From Paenacidovorax monticola (GTDB lineage: Bacteria; Pseudomonadota; Gammaproteobacteria; Burkholderiales; Burkholderiaceae_C), in the NCBI RefSeq assembly GCF_014489595.1, contig NZ_CP060790.1, forward strand, positions 558,001 through 622,000: 64,000 nucleotides of DNA. The letters are read 5' to 3'. Of this stretch, positions 22,133 to 32,835 are shown piece after piece. A program made the translations under genes and the position numbers. Under the pieces are notes generated by a model. The model saw nothing but the letters and a program-made list of their open reading frames with translations. It did no database searches and had not been told where the DNA came from. Within the stretch, counting starts at the first letter, position 1, and every line of letters starts with the position of its first letter.

Positions 22133-23104
22133 TTGTCTCACGACCATTCCTCTTGTGGCCACCACCACGGCCCCCAGCACATCTACATCTACTCTCCGTC
22201 GAGCGCCGTGCGCGACAAGGCCGCGTTCAAGCGCGGCATTGCACGCCTGAAGGCCCTAGGCCACGAGGTGGAGGTGGATACCGACGCGCTGGCCAGCCAC
22301 ACGCGCTTCGCGGGCGACGACGCCACGCGCCTGGCGGCCATCCACCGCGCGGCGGCCAGCGGCGCCGATGTGGCGCTGATCTCGCGCGGCGGCTACGGCC
22401 TCACGCGCATCCTGCCGGGCATCCAGTACAAGAAAGTCGCCAAGGCCATCGAGCAGGGCATGAAGTTCGTGGGCCTGAGCGACTTCACGGCCTTCCAGAG
22501 CGCGGTGCTGGCGAAGACCGGCGCCACCACCTGGGCCGGCCCGGCGCTCACTGCCGACCTGGGCGTGGATGGCGAGCCCGACGACATCATGTTGGCCTGC
22601 TTCGACGACCTGCTCACGGGCCATGGCGAGGGCGCGGGCTGGCGCATGGACAAGGAAAAGCCCCACGCCGATGGCCGGCCCGCCGTGCCCGATGTCTACG
22701 TGAAGTCGGCCCCGCTCTGGGGCGGCAACCTCGCGGTGCTGGCCTCGCTCGTAGGCACCCCCTACCTGCCCGAGGCCAAGGGCGGCATCCTGTTCGTGGA
22801 GGACGTGAACGAGCACCCCTACCGCGTGGAGCGCATGCTCACGCAACTGCTGCACGCGGGCGTGCTCGCGCGCCAGAAGGCGGTGGTGCTGGGCCAGTTC
22901 TCGAACTACCAGCTCGCCCCGCACGACAAGGGCTACAAGCTGCAAAGCGTGGTGGACTGGCTGCGCACGCAGATCAAGGCGCCCGTGCTCACCAACCTGC
23001 CGTTCGGCCATGTGGCCACGAAGGTGCTGCTGCCGGTGGGCCAACAGGTGTCGCTGTCGGTCGAGGGGCGCGATGCGCTCATCTACTGGGGCCACGCGCA
23101 CTGA
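22133..23104 (+). CDS. ldcA: LD-carboxypeptidase (S66 family)
   Basis: Trims the terminal D-alanine from tetrapeptides during peptidoglycan recycling. About 323 residues if translation starts at the TTG at 22133 (LSHDHSSCGHHHGPQHIYIY). Upstream in-frame ATGs overlap the tadA fusion and give unconserved residues. S66 motifs are complete: SRGGYGLTRIL, the nucleophile in GLSDFTAFQ, the Glu in LFVEDVNEHPYRVERML and the His in LPFGHV. A His-rich N-terminus is unusual but may simply be tail. The gene follows the tadA fusion by 55 bases in the same direction. Start uncertain, family firm. Confidence 0.87.
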   Translation: MSHDHSSCGHHHGPQHIYIYSPSSAVRDKAAFKRGIARLKALGHEVEVDTDALASHTRFAGDDATRLAAIHRAAASGADVALISRGGYGLTRILPGIQYKKVAKAIEQGMKFVGLSDFTAFQSAVLAKTGATTWAGPALTADLGVDGEPDDIMLACFDDLLTGHGEGAGWRMDKEKPHADGRPAVPDVYVKSAPLWGGNLAVLASLVGTPYLPEAKGGILFVEDVNEHPYRVERMLTQLLHAGVLARQKAVVLGQFSNYQLAPHDKGYKLQSVVDWLRTQIKAPVLTNLPFGHVATKVLLPVGQQVSLSVEGRDALIYWGHAH

Positions 23105-23143
23105 GGCCGCCGCGCGCATGGCGTATCTGCATACCCGGGGCGT

Positions 23144-23605
23144 GTGGCCCGGCTGGCGCTGGGCCTGGGTGGACTGCTGCTCGCGGCCACTGCGGTGGCC
23201 CATGATTTCCGCGTGGGCGATCTCGTGATCGACCACCCCTATGCCGTTCCTTCTCCGGCGGGTGCCGCCAACGGGGTCGCGTACCTGCGGGGCATCCGCA
23301 ACCGGGGCACGGTGCCGGACCGGCTGCTGGGGGCTTCCACGTCCGTAGCGCAGCGCATCGAACTGCACGAGATGCGCATGGACGGCGAGGTCATGCGCAT
23401 GCGAGAGGTGCCGGGCATCGACTTGCCGCCCGGGCAGGAGGTGTCGCTGCGCCATGGCCAGCGCTACCACTTCATGCTCGTGAAATTGGACAAGCCCCTG
23501 GCCGTGGGCGACCGGTTCGAGATGACCCTCCGGTTCGAGAAGGCGGGTGAATACAAGGTCCCGGTCGAGGTGCAGCAACCCAGGGCGCACCACCACGGGC
23601 ACTGA
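23144..23605 (+). CDS. Periplasmic copper chaperone, PCu(A)C family
   Basis: About 153 residues, starting at a GTG with an N-terminal signal peptide (ARLALGLGGLLLAATAVAHD). PCu(A)C proteins carry Cu(I) in the periplasm, often to cytochrome oxidase. The copper-binding pattern is present: IELHEMRMDGEVMRMREV supplies His and Met ligands, and HGQRYHFMLVKL supplies the second His and Met. The domain begins at IDHPYAVPSPAGAANG and ends in a His-rich tail (HHHGH). The short upstream ORF from ATG 23119 is out of frame, so the GTG start is a best guess. It follows ldcA by 40 bases. Confidence 0.85.
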   Translation: MARLALGLGGLLLAATAVAHDFRVGDLVIDHPYAVPSPAGAANGVAYLRGIRNRGTVPDRLLGASTSVAQRIELHEMRMDGEVMRMREVPGIDLPPGQEVSLRHGQRYHFMLVKLDKPLAVGDRFEMTLRFEKAGEYKVPVEVQQPRAHHHGH

Positions 23606-23611
23606 GCCCGG

Positions 23612-23965
23612 CTAGGCGGCACGCCGCCAGGGCGGGGCGTCTCCGCCCAGCGCGCGCGGCAGCAGCCCCTGGAACAGCGGCGCGATCTCGCGCATGGTTT
23701 CGTCGGCCACCTCCGCGCCCCGGGCCATGGCCAGGGCGCCGCGCATGTCGCTGCGCAGGTACCACAGGGCTTCGGCATCGATCGCGTAGCGCACGCGCAT
23801 GGTGATGCGTGCCGCTTCCCCACCCCCGATGCCCGCCATGTGAAAGAGCATGGCGCGGCGGACTTCTTCCAGCCTGTTGTCGCGCACCCAGGCGGTGGAT
23901 GCGGGCGCATCACGGCCCAGGAGGCTGTGCAGGCTGTTGCGAAGGTTGGGCTTGTTCCAGCGCAT
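23612..23965 (-). CDS. Conserved hypothetical protein, 117 residues
   Basis: From the ATG at 23963-23965 (MRWNKPNLRNSLHSLLGRD) to a stop six bases from the convergent PCu(A)C gene. The sequence is basic and helical with no signal peptide or membrane segment. Visible features are RDNRLEEVRRAML near residue 27, MRVRYAIDAEALWYLRSDM near residue 57 and a C-terminal Trp-Arg-Arg. I do not recognise a domain. Codon bias fits a real gene. The longer upstream start would add an AT-richer, unconserved-looking N-terminus. Confidence 0.6.
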   Translation of the reverse strand: MRWNKPNLRNSLHSLLGRDAPASTAWVRDNRLEEVRRAMLFHMAGIGGGEAARITMRVRYAIDAEALWYLRSDMRGALAMARGAEVADETMREIAPLFQGLLPRALGGDAPPWRRAA

Positions 23966-24206
23966 AGAAAGGGGGTGGTTGCCCCGGCGTGGCGAGAAGA
24001 CCAAGGTATGCCAGCGCCAGAATCTGCGCAAGCCGATTGCTCCTCTTTTTGCATAAAGACAACAAAGAGATAGCAAACATGCGCGAATTCGTGCGGTTTT
24101 TGGGGGTGGCGCTCCGCCGCGCGCATGGTCAACGATGTTTTTCGGGTAGGCAGTGCGTGGGGTGTTGGCCTACACTGGCCCGCATGCAATGCCCGAGGTC
24201 GATCCC

Positions 24207-25133
24207 ATGAGCGGTGTGTCGGTGGTCGTGTTCGCAGATATCGCGGGCAGCACGGCCCTTTACGAGACCCTGGGCAATGAGCAGGCCACCGAAGCCGTCA
24301 CCCTCGTGGTGCACTGGCTCGCGGAGTCCATCCAGAACCAGGGCGGCCGGGTGGTGAAGACGCTGGGCGACGGCGTGCTGGGCGTCTTCGGCGACGCACC
24401 CCGCGCGGTCGCGGCGGTGGCGGTCCTCATGCAGGGCTACCAGCAGCGCCTGAGGCAATGGCCGATCGAGCTGCCGCTGCAGGTCCACGTGGGCGTGGAC
24501 AGCGGCGAGGTGATTGAAGTGGACGGCGATTGCTATGGCGACGCGGTGAACACCGCGGCCCGCCTGTGCGAGCGCTCGGGGGCCGGAGAAGTCTGGATCA
24601 CCGAAGCCGCCGTGCGCAGCGCGCATGCCTTGGGCGACGCCCGTTTCGTGCGCCTGGGCTCCGTGGACATCCGTGGCAAGGCCGAGCCGACCACGGTGTA
24701 CGGCCTGGAATGGCGCCAGGACGAAGACCCCGACTCGCAGACCATGCAGGCCGATCTGCCCAGCACCATGGCGGCGCTGGAGCCCGCGCAGGGGCAGATC
24801 CTTGTGTCCTGGCGCGGCACGGGCCGCGTGTTCTCGTCGCAGGACGTGCCGGTGCAGGTCGGGCGTGCCAGCGAGGCACAGCTCTGCGTGGACGATCCGC
24901 GCGTATCGCGCCTGCATGCGCGCATCGAGTGGCGCCATGGTGCCTTCATGCTCACCGATCTGAGCCGCTTCGGCACCTGGGTGCGCTTCGAAGGGGGCGA
25001 GCCCGTGCTGCTGCGGCGTGACACCTGCCTGCTGCATGGGGGCGGGCAGATCGCCTTGGGCGTGCCCTTTGGCGACGCGAGCGCGCCCACGTTAGAGTTC
25101 CGGGTATCCGACGCGGGCGTGCTGCTGGGGTGA
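24207..25133 (+). CDS. Class III adenylate/guanylate cyclase with C-terminal FHA domain
   Basis: 308 residues from the ATG at 24207 (MSGVSVVVFADIAGSTALYE), preferred over an ATG at 24189 because GAGG lies ten bases upstream. The catalytic domain has the metal Asp in FADIAGST, the second in LGDGVLGVF, VGVDSGEV, and the transition-state Asn/Arg in YGDAVNTAARLCE, so it is expected to be active. Residues about 205-300 form an FHA phosphothreonine-binding domain (VQVGRASEAQL, DPRVSRLHARIE, LSRFGTWV). The pairing suggests a cyclase regulated through Ser/Thr phosphorylation. No kinase gene lies nearby. The penicillin acylase gene follows after 44 bases. Confidence 0.9.
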   Translation: MSGVSVVVFADIAGSTALYETLGNEQATEAVTLVVHWLAESIQNQGGRVVKTLGDGVLGVFGDAPRAVAAVAVLMQGYQQRLRQWPIELPLQVHVGVDSGEVIEVDGDCYGDAVNTAARLCERSGAGEVWITEAAVRSAHALGDARFVRLGSVDIRGKAEPTTVYGLEWRQDEDPDSQTMQADLPSTMAALEPAQGQILVSWRGTGRVFSSQDVPVQVGRASEAQLCVDDPRVSRLHARIEWRHGAFMLTDLSRFGTWVRFEGGEPVLLRRDTCLLHGGGQIALGVPFGDASAPTLEFRVSDAGVLLG

Positions 25134-25177
25134 TGTGCCCCGCGGGGCCACGCGGAGGGGCTCGGAGGGGACGGTCC

Positions 25178-27691
25178 ATGGTGGTGTTCAAGCGCGCCTG
25201 CGTGGCGCTGGTGGTGGTCTGCCTGCTCGCGGGCGCGGGCCTGGCGGCCTATGTGCTGCGCACGTTGCCTGCGCTCGACGGCCGGCTGCATGCCGCAGGG
25301 CTGCGCGAGGCCGCATGGGTGCGGCGCGATGCGGACGACGTGACCCACATCCAGGCACGCTCGCCCCAGGACGCGTGGTTTGCCATGGGCTATGTGCATG
25401 CGCAGGAGCGCACCTGGCAGCTCGAGTTCAACCGCCGCGTGATGCATGGCACGCTGTCCGAGGTGTTTGGCCCGGCCACGCTGGACACCGACAAACTCAT
25501 GCGCGGGCTCGACATCGCGGGCGCTGCGCGCCGACAGTACGAGGCGCTGCCCGTCGAGGCGCGTGAGGCGCTGCAGGCCTACAGCGCGGGCATCCAGTCC
25601 TTCCATGCGCGGCGCCCGCAGGCACTGCCGCCCGAGTTCGCGCTGCTGGGCGTGCGCCCCGGCGGCGAGGGCGGCGCCGCATGGACACCCGAGGACAGCG
25701 TGGGCTGGGCACTCATGATGGCGCTGGACCTGGGGGGCAACTGGGGCAACGAGTTCGCCCGCCTGTCGCTGGCGCGCACGCTGGACACCGACCGCCTGTG
25801 GCAGCTCATGCCGCCGTACCCGGGCGAGCGGCCCGCGGCCCAGGCCGATCTTGCGGCGCTGTACCGCACCTGGGGCGTGTACCGCAGCGCAGCGCCCGCA
25901 CCCGCTGCGGCCATGGCTCCGGCGAAGGCGGCGTTCGGCGGCACGCCCTGGGGGGCGGACATGGAGGAGGGCATGCTGGCCTGGGCGCGCGACCTGGCCC
26001 AGCAGGCGGGCGCCCACGAAGGCAAGGGCAGCAACAACTGGGTGCTCGCGGGATCGCGCACGGCCAGCGGCAAGCCCCTGCTCGCCAACGACCCGCACCT
26101 GGGCCTCTCGGCCCCTGCGATCTGGTACTTTGCCCATTTGCAGGCACCCGCTGGGCGGGCCTCGGACGGGACGGTGCTGCCCGCCATGGACGTGCTGGGC
26201 GCCACGCTGCCCGGCCTGCCGTTCGTGGTGCTGGGGCGCACGGACCGGGTGGCCTGGGGCTTCACCAACACCGGGCCCGATGTGCAGGATCTGTACCTGG
26301 AGCAGATCCACCCGCAGGACCCGGCGCGCTACCGCACGCCCGAGGGGTGGGAAGCGTTCTCGGTGCGCGAGGAAACCATCCGCGTGAAGGGCCAGCCCGA
26401 CGTGGTGCTGCGCGTGCGCGGCACGCGCCATGGCCCGGTGCTGAGCGACGTGCAGGCCAGCCATGCCGATGTGCTGGACCTGTCGCGGTACGTGCTCGCG
26501 CTGCGCTGGACGGCGCTCGACGCGGACAACCTCACCGTGCTCGGCGGCCTGCGCGCCAACCAGGCGCGCTCGGTCGATGAGCTTTTTCATGCCTTCGCGC
26601 ACCACCACTCGCCCATGCAGAGCGTGGTGGCGGCCGACGTGGACGGCTCCGTCCGCTTCAAGGCCGTGGGCCGCGTGCCACTGCGCCACCCGGGCAATGA
26701 CCTCATGGGCGTGGCGCCCGCGCCGGGCTGGGACGCGCGCTACGACTGGCAGGGCTGGCTGCCTCCCGGGCAGACGCCCGAGGACGATGGCGGCGCGCGC
26801 GGCTGGGTCGCCACGGCCAACCAGCGCGTCACCCCACCTGGCTATGCGCACTTCCTCACGCAGGACTGGACGCTGCCCTACCGGTACGAGCGCATCGCGG
26901 CGTGGCTGGAGTCGCAGCCCCGGCACGACGCGCGGAGCATGGAAGCGCTGCAGGCCGACAATCTGTCCCTGGCGGCCGTGCGGCTGCTGCCCCATCTGCA
27001 GCGCGCGCAGGCGCAGCATGCGCTGGCACCGGCCGTGCAGACGCTGCTGCGGGACTTCGATGGCCGCATGCGTGCGGACCGTGCCGCGCCGCTGGTGTTC
27101 GCGGCCTGGGCCGACGAGCTGGCACGCGGCCTGATCGCACCGCGCGTGGGCCAGGCGCGTTTCGACGCCACCTATGGCAAGCGCGACTACCGCGCCGCCG
27201 TGGAAGGCATTCTGGAGCGTGGCGATGCCTGGTGGTGCCAGCCGCTCCGTTGCGAAGCGCAGTCGGCCCGCGCGCTGGAGCGCGCGCTCGACCGGCTGCA
27301 GGCCGCCCAGGGCCCCGATCCCGCGCGCTGGCAATGGGGGGCCGCCCATCCCGCGCGCAGCAGCCACCGGCCCTTCGGCAGCGTGGCGGCGCTGGCGCCG
27401 TACTTCGACGTGAGCATGCCTTCCCCTGGCGACACCTACACCGTGAACGTGGGCCAGTACAACCCGGGCGATGCAAAGGGGCCGTTCGTGAACCGCCATG
27501 CAGCCTCGCTGCGCGCGGTGTACGACCTGGCGGACCTCGAGCAGTCGCGCTTCATCTACCAGACGGGGCAGAGCGGGCTCGTGTTCTCGCCCCGCTACCG
27601 CGACATGGCCGGGGCCTGGTCGCGCACGGAGTACCGCGCGCTGCGGCGCGAGCCCGCGCGCTGGGTGCATTCGCTGCAGTTGCTGCCCTGA
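25178..27691 (+). CDS. Penicillin acylase-family (S45) Ntn hydrolase
   Basis: 837 residues from the ATG at 25178 (MVVFKRACVALVVVCLLAG), preceded by GGAGGGG. The N-terminal hydrophobic segment is a signal peptide or anchor, so the enzyme is periplasmic. S45 precursors cut themselves into alpha and beta chains; the new beta-chain N-terminal Ser is in KGSNNWVLAGSRTASGK, about residue 283. Other family blocks are DAWFAMGYVHAQERTWQLE, NDPHLGLSAPAIWY, WGFTNTGPDVQDLYLE and VATANQRV. The substrate could be an acyl-homoserine lactone, a beta-lactam side chain or another amide; sequence does not decide. The asparaginase gene follows after 16 bases. Confidence 0.92.
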   Translation: MVVFKRACVALVVVCLLAGAGLAAYVLRTLPALDGRLHAAGLREAAWVRRDADDVTHIQARSPQDAWFAMGYVHAQERTWQLEFNRRVMHGTLSEVFGPATLDTDKLMRGLDIAGAARRQYEALPVEAREALQAYSAGIQSFHARRPQALPPEFALLGVRPGGEGGAAWTPEDSVGWALMMALDLGGNWGNEFARLSLARTLDTDRLWQLMPPYPGERPAAQADLAALYRTWGVYRSAAPAPAAAMAPAKAAFGGTPWGADMEEGMLAWARDLAQQAGAHEGKGSNNWVLAGSRTASGKPLLANDPHLGLSAPAIWYFAHLQAPAGRASDGTVLPAMDVLGATLPGLPFVVLGRTDRVAWGFTNTGPDVQDLYLEQIHPQDPARYRTPEGWEAFSVREETIRVKGQPDVVLRVRGTRHGPVLSDVQASHADVLDLSRYVLALRWTALDADNLTVLGGLRANQARSVDELFHAFAHHHSPMQSVVAADVDGSVRFKAVGRVPLRHPGNDLMGVAPAPGWDARYDWQGWLPPGQTPEDDGGARGWVATANQRVTPPGYAHFLTQDWTLPYRYERIAAWLESQPRHDARSMEALQADNLSLAAVRLLPHLQRAQAQHALAPAVQTLLRDFDGRMRADRAAPLVFAAWADELARGLIAPRVGQARFDATYGKRDYRAAVEGILERGDAWWCQPLRCEAQSARALERALDRLQAAQGPDPARWQWGAAHPARSSHRPFGSVAALAPYFDVSMPSPGDTYTVNVGQYNPGDAKGPFVNRHAASLRAVYDLADLEQSRFIYQTGQSGLVFSPRYRDMAGAWSRTEYRALRREPARWVHSLQLLP

Positions 27692-27707
27692 AGGGCGAGG
27701 AGCGTTC

Positions 27708-28727
27708 ATGTCGTTTGTACCGTTGATCGAAGTCACTAGGGGTGATCTGGTGGAATGCCAGCACTGGGGCGCTGTGGCCGTGGTAGACCGCGAGGGGTGC
27801 GTGCAGGCCTGTGCGGGCGACCCGCATGCGCTGGTGTTCACGCGCTCCACGATCAAGCCCTTCCAGGCGTTGCCGTTGCTGCAGTCCGGCGGCGCGCGCG
27901 CCCTGGGCTGGGGCGTGCCCGAGCTGGCGCTGCTGTGCGCCAGCCACAACGGCGAGCCGCAGCATGTGGACCAGGTGCAGGCCATGCTGGGCAGCGTGGG
28001 GCTGGACCACCAGGCGCTGCGCTGCGGATGCCATCGGCCCATCTTCGCAGATCTGGGGCTGCCGGGGCTGGGGCTGCCCGAGGGCTTCGTCGCCGATGCG
28101 CGGCACAACAACTGCAGCGGCAAGCATGCGGGCTTTCTGGCCTACTGCATGGAACAGGGGCTGTCCATCGACGACTACGAGCGGCCGCAGCATGCGCTGC
28201 AGGCGGCCGTGCGCCAGGCCGTGGGCCGCTGCGTGGGGCTGGCGCCCGATGCCCTGCGCATGGGCGTGGACGGCTGCGCGGCGCCCAACTACGCCATGCC
28301 CCTGGCCCATCTGGCGCGGGGCTATGCGTGGCTGGCGGCGGGTGCGCTGGACGATGCGGTGCAGGAGCCGCTCGCGCGGCTGGCCGAGGCCATGGTGGCG
28401 CGGCCCGAGCTGGGCTCGGGCACGGGCCGGCACGATCTGGAGTTCATGCGCGTGGGGCAGGGCGACTGGGTGTCCAAGACCGGCGCCGACGGCGTGCAGG
28501 TGGTGGGCAGCCGCAGCCGCGCCCAGGCGTTCGCGCTCAAGGTGATGGACGGCAACATGGTGGCGCAGGTGGCCGCGGCCGTCGAGGTCATGGACCAGCT
28601 CGGCTGGCTGGACGCCGCGCAGCGCGAGGCGCTGCTGCACCGGCGCGCGTCCATCCTGCTCAATGCGCGCGGGGCGCCGGTGGGCGCGCGCCGCCCGGTG
28701 TTCCGGCTGCAGCGCCCGCCGGCGTGA
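27708..28727 (+). CDS. L-asparaginase, Rhizobium (ReAV/AnsII) type
   Basis: 339 residues (MSFVPLIEVTRGDLVECQHW). It belongs to the zinc-containing Rhizobium etli-type asparaginases, unrelated to E. coli AnsA/B. The Ser-Lys pair occurs in FTRSTIKPFQALP, the second Ser in CASHNGE, the metal-binding Cys and Lys in HNNCSGKHAGFL, the second Cys in MGVDGCAAPNY and a further Lys in WVSKTGADGVQ. All residues recalled as essential are present. It should be cytoplasmic and deamidate asparagine. It lies 16 bases after the penicillin acylase gene and converges on the acyl-CoA dehydrogenase with a six-base gap. Confidence 0.88.
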   Translation: MSFVPLIEVTRGDLVECQHWGAVAVVDREGCVQACAGDPHALVFTRSTIKPFQALPLLQSGGARALGWGVPELALLCASHNGEPQHVDQVQAMLGSVGLDHQALRCGCHRPIFADLGLPGLGLPEGFVADARHNNCSGKHAGFLAYCMEQGLSIDDYERPQHALQAAVRQAVGRCVGLAPDALRMGVDGCAAPNYAMPLAHLARGYAWLAAGALDDAVQEPLARLAEAMVARPELGSGTGRHDLEFMRVGQGDWVSKTGADGVQVVGSRSRAQAFALKVMDGNMVAQVAAAVEVMDQLGWLDAAQREALLHRRASILLNARGAPVGARRPVFRLQRPPA

Positions 28728-28733
28728 GGGGGC

Positions 28734-30008
<1,275 letters not shown>

Positions 30009-30040
30009 GGGTTTCTTCTCCGTTGGTAATCGGTGGTGGC

Positions 30041-31126
30041 TCAGCCTCGCTGGGCGAAGGACCACGCCAGCTCCGCCATGGGCCGTGCCGTGTCGCCCGA
30101 GGCCTTGGCCTGCGCGCTGGAGGCCGTGCCCGCTTCCACGCGCTTGGCGATGCCCTGCAGGATGGCCGCGATGCGGAACATGTTGTAGGCGAGGTAGAAA
30201 TTCCAGTCGGCGGCGAGCGCCTCGGGCGTGGCGATGCCGGTGCGTTCGCAGTAGCGGCGGATGTAGCGGTCTTCGTCCGGGATGCCCAGCGCCGCGAGGT
30301 CGTTGCCCGCGATGCCGCGGCCCAGCGCGGCGGGGATGTGCCAGCTCATGCAGTGGTAGCTGAAGTCGGCCAGCGGGTGGCCCAGCGTGGACAGCTCCCA
30401 GTCGAGCACGGCGATCACGCGCGGCTCGGTGGGGTGGAACATGAGGTTGTCGAGCCGGTAGTCGCCGTGCACGATGGACACTTGGCTTTCGTCGCGTGCG
30501 CTCGCGGGCATGTGCGCGGGCAGCCATTCCATGAGCTTGTCCATCTCGGGGATGGGCTGGGTGACCGAGGCCACGTACTGCTTGCTCCAGCGGCCGATCT
30601 GGCGCTCGAAGTAGTTGCCTGGCTTGCCGTAGCCGGCCAGGCCCCGCTCGGCGAACTTCACCGTGTGCAGTGCGGCGATGACGCGGTTCATCTCGTCGTA
30701 GATGGCGGCGCGCTCGGCCGGCTGCATACCGGGCAGGGACTGGTCCCACAGCACGCGGCCCTGCATGCACTCCATCACGTAGAAGGCGCGGCCGATGACG
30801 GACTCGTCCTCGCACAGCACATGCATGCGCGGCACGGGCACGTCGGTGCCGGCCAGGCCGCTCATCACGGCGAATTCGCGCTCGATGGCGTGGGCCGAGG
30901 GCAGCAGCTTGGCCACGGGGCCGGGCTTGGCGCGCATCACGTAGCTCTGCGTGGGCGTGACGAGCTTGTAGGTGGGGTTGGACTGGCCGCCCTTGAACAT
31001 CTCCACGCTGAGCGGGCCTTCGAAGCCCGGCAGGTGCTGCCGCAGCCAGGCGGACAGGGCGGCGGTGTCGAACGCGTGCTGCTCGGAGACGGGGCGCGTG
31101 CCCACGAAGTGGTCGAAGTTGCTCAT
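30041..31126 (-). CDS. APH-family acyl-CoA kinase-like phosphotransferase
   Basis: 361 residues from the ATG at 31124-31126 ([20 protein letters not shown]). Protein-kinase-like aminoglycoside phosphotransferase fold: glycine-rich [10 protein letters not shown], Lys-bearing YVMRAKPGP, catalytic loop [15 protein letters not shown] and metal-binding [15 protein letters not shown]. The subfamily is that of ACAD10/11 N-terminal kinases and LvaA, which phosphorylate the 4-hydroxyl of acyl-CoAs, rather than of antibiotic resistance enzymes. It lies 32 bases upstream of the acyl-CoA dehydrogenase and 19 bases downstream of the Crp-type gene, so the three are almost certainly co-transcribed. Confidence 0.88.
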   Translation of the reverse strand: MSNFDHFVGTRPVSEQHAFDTAALSAWLRQHLPGFEGPLSVEMFKGGQSNPTYKLVTPTQSYVMRAKPGPVAKLLPSAHAIEREFAVMSGLAGTDVPVPRMHVLCEDESVIGRAFYVMECMQGRVLWDQSLPGMQPAERAAIYDEMNRVIAALHTVKFAERGLAGYGKPGNYFERQIGRWSKQYVASVTQPIPEMDKLMEWLPAHMPASARDESQVSIVHGDYRLDNLMFHPTEPRVIAVLDWELSTLGHPLADFSYHCMSWHIPAALGRGIAGNDLAALGIPDEDRYIRRYCERTGIATPEALAADWNFYLAYNMFRIAAILQGIAKRVEAGTASSAQAKASGDTARPMAELAWSFAQRG

Positions 31127-31145
31127 GGGTAGGTTGCGAAGGGGG

Positions 31146-31865
31146 TCAGTTGTCGGTCTCGGCAATGCGCATCAGCGCCTCGCGGTCGCGCACCACCAGG
31201 CCACCGGGCTCGATACGGATCGCGTCCTCGCGCTCCATGGTCTTGAGCTCCTGGTTCACGCGCTGGCGCGACGCGCCCAGCAACTGCGCCAGCTCTTCCT
31301 GCGCGAGCTGCAGGCCGATGCGCATCTCGCCGCCATGCGAGAGGCTGGGCACGCCGTAGCTGCGCACCAGGTGCAGCAGCTGCTTGGCCAGGCGCGCGCG
31401 CAGCGGCAGGGTGTTGAGGTCTTCCACCAGGCCGTAGAGCTGGCGGATGCGCCGTGCGTGCAGGCGCAGCATGGCCTCGTAGAACTCCACGTGCGCGGCC
31501 AGGATCTTCTTGAAGTCGGCCTTGGAGACGCACAGGATGGTGGTGTCGCCATGGGCGTACGCATCGTGCGTGCGCCGGTCCCCGTCGAAGATCGCCACGT
31601 CGCCGAACCAGATGCCGGGCTCCACGTAGGTCAGCGTGATCTGCTTGCCCGAGATCGATGTGGAGCTCACGCGCACCGCGCCCCGGGCACAGGCGATCCA
31701 CTCCTCGGGCGGCTCGCCGCGCGCGCAGATCAGCGTGCCGTCCTTGAAGCGTTTGACGTAGGCGCATCGGAGAATGTCGTGCCGCAGCGAAGGGGATAGG
31801 GTTGAAAACCAGCGACCGGAGTTGATCGCCTCTCGTTCTTCGATGGTAAGAATCGGGTCGTCCAT
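31146..31865 (-). CDS. Crp/Fnr-family transcriptional regulator
   Basis: 239 residues starting MDDPILTIEEREAINSGRW. The N-terminal cyclic-nucleotide-binding fold spans about residues 20-130 (FKDGTLICARGEPPEEW, GIWFGDVAIFDGDRRTHDA). A dimerisation helix and a winged helix-turn-helix follow (LAQEELAQLLGASRQRVNQEL), the recognition helix being SRQRVNQEL. The N-terminal Cys cluster of Fnr is absent, so it is not an oxygen-sensing Fnr. It is first in the operon with the kinase and acyl-CoA dehydrogenase and may regulate that pathway. The ligand is unknown. Confidence 0.88.
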   Translation of the reverse strand: MDDPILTIEEREAINSGRWFSTLSPSLRHDILRCAYVKRFKDGTLICARGEPPEEWIACARGAVRVSSTSISGKQITLTYVEPGIWFGDVAIFDGDRRTHDAYAHGDTTILCVSKADFKKILAAHVEFYEAMLRLHARRIRQLYGLVEDLNTLPLRARLAKQLLHLVRSYGVPSLSHGGEMRIGLQLAQEELAQLLGASRQRVNQELKTMEREDAIRIEPGGLVVRDREALMRIAETDN

Positions 31866-32024
31866 GGTCTGTCTTTTGCGTGACTGAATACCGGTCCATT
31901 GTCGCGTGCGGGACCGGCGCGGCCGTTCAGGGTTGTCACTTGCGTGTCTGCGCCGCATGCGCGCGCGCGGGCCTGCCGCGCGGCGGCGCGGCAGGGGCCA
32001 TGCAGCAGGGTGGGGGAGGGCGCG

Positions 32025-32804
32025 CTACAGGTAGCGCGGCGGGCGCTTGTCCAGGAACGCGGCGATGCCTTCGCCCGCGTTGGCGTGGAACAGGTTCTTC
32101 ACGAACTGGTCGCGCTCGGCCGCGAGGTGGGTGGCCAGGGACGCATCGGCTGCATCGCCCAGCAGCTGCTTGATGCTCGCCATGGCGTTGGGCGCCTTGT
32201 CGTTGAGGCCCTGCGCCAGGGCCAGCGCGACGGACAGCGCCTGGCCCGCGTCGGCGAGCCGGTTCACGACGCCCAGTGCATGCAGGCGGTCGGCGCCGAT
32301 GCGCTCGCCGCACAGCAGCAGTTCTGCCGCGAGCTGGCGCGGCAGCAGGCGCGCCAGGCTCCAGCTGCCGCCGCCGTCGGGCGAGAGCGCCACATTGGCG
32401 TAGGCCATGGTGAAGACAGCGTTGCGCGCCGCCACGATCAGATCGCATGCCAGGGCTAGCGAGAAGCCTGCACCGGCCGCCGCGCCTTCCACCGCCGCGA
32501 TCACGGGCTTGGGGTAGGCACGGATGGTCTCGATCCAGGTGTGCAGCGCCTCGATGCTCTGCGCCTGGGCCTGGGCGCCGTGCTCGCGGCTGGCCTGCAG
32601 GCGCTGCAGGTCGCCTCCTGCGCTGAACGTGCCGCCCGCGCCCGTGATGACCACGCTGCGCACCTCGGCATTGCGCTCGGCGCCGTTGAGCGCCTCGACG
32701 CCCGCGGCGTAGAGGGACGGGTCGAGCGCGTTGCGCTGCTCGGGGTTGCTGAGCGTGAGTACGAGGGTCTGGCCGTGGCTGGTGCTTTGGAGGTGGGCGG
32801 GCAT
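32025..32804 (-). CDS. Enoyl-CoA hydratase/isomerase
   Basis: Crotonase-fold enzyme of 259 residues (MPAHLQSTSHGQTLVLTLSN). The first oxyanion-hole segment is GAGGTFSAGGDL; the second is AAVEGAAAGAGFSLALACD. Instead of the usual Glu in the hydratase position, the helix reads YANVALSPDGGGSWSLARLLP, with an Asp typical of isomerase-like and PaaG-type members. It lies 31 bases after paaH on the same strand, so the pair probably handles acyl-CoA or phenylacetyl-CoA-derived intermediates. No other paa genes are in the window, so I keep the name general. Confidence 0.88.
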   Translation of the reverse strand: MPAHLQSTSHGQTLVLTLSNPEQRNALDPSLYAAGVEALNGAERNAEVRSVVITGAGGTFSAGGDLQRLQASREHGAQAQAQSIEALHTWIETIRAYPKPVIAAVEGAAAGAGFSLALACDLIVAARNAVFTMAYANVALSPDGGGSWSLARLLPRQLAAELLLCGERIGADRLHALGVVNRLADAGQALSVALALAQGLNDKAPNAMASIKQLLGDAADASLATHLAAERDQFVKNLFHANAGEGIAAFLDKRPPRYL

Positions 32805-32835
32805 GGCGGCAGTGCAGGAGGTGAGGAGGCTACGC

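Noticed and set aside
24533..28123. A 1196-codon open frame on the minus strand
   Set aside because: It spans antisense to the cyclase, acylase and asparaginase genes and changes composition at each boundary, so it is a shadow.
30041..31126. Aminoglycoside resistance gene
   Set aside because: The APH fold is present, but the operon with acyl-CoA dehydrogenase and the subfamily motifs fit acyl-CoA kinases.
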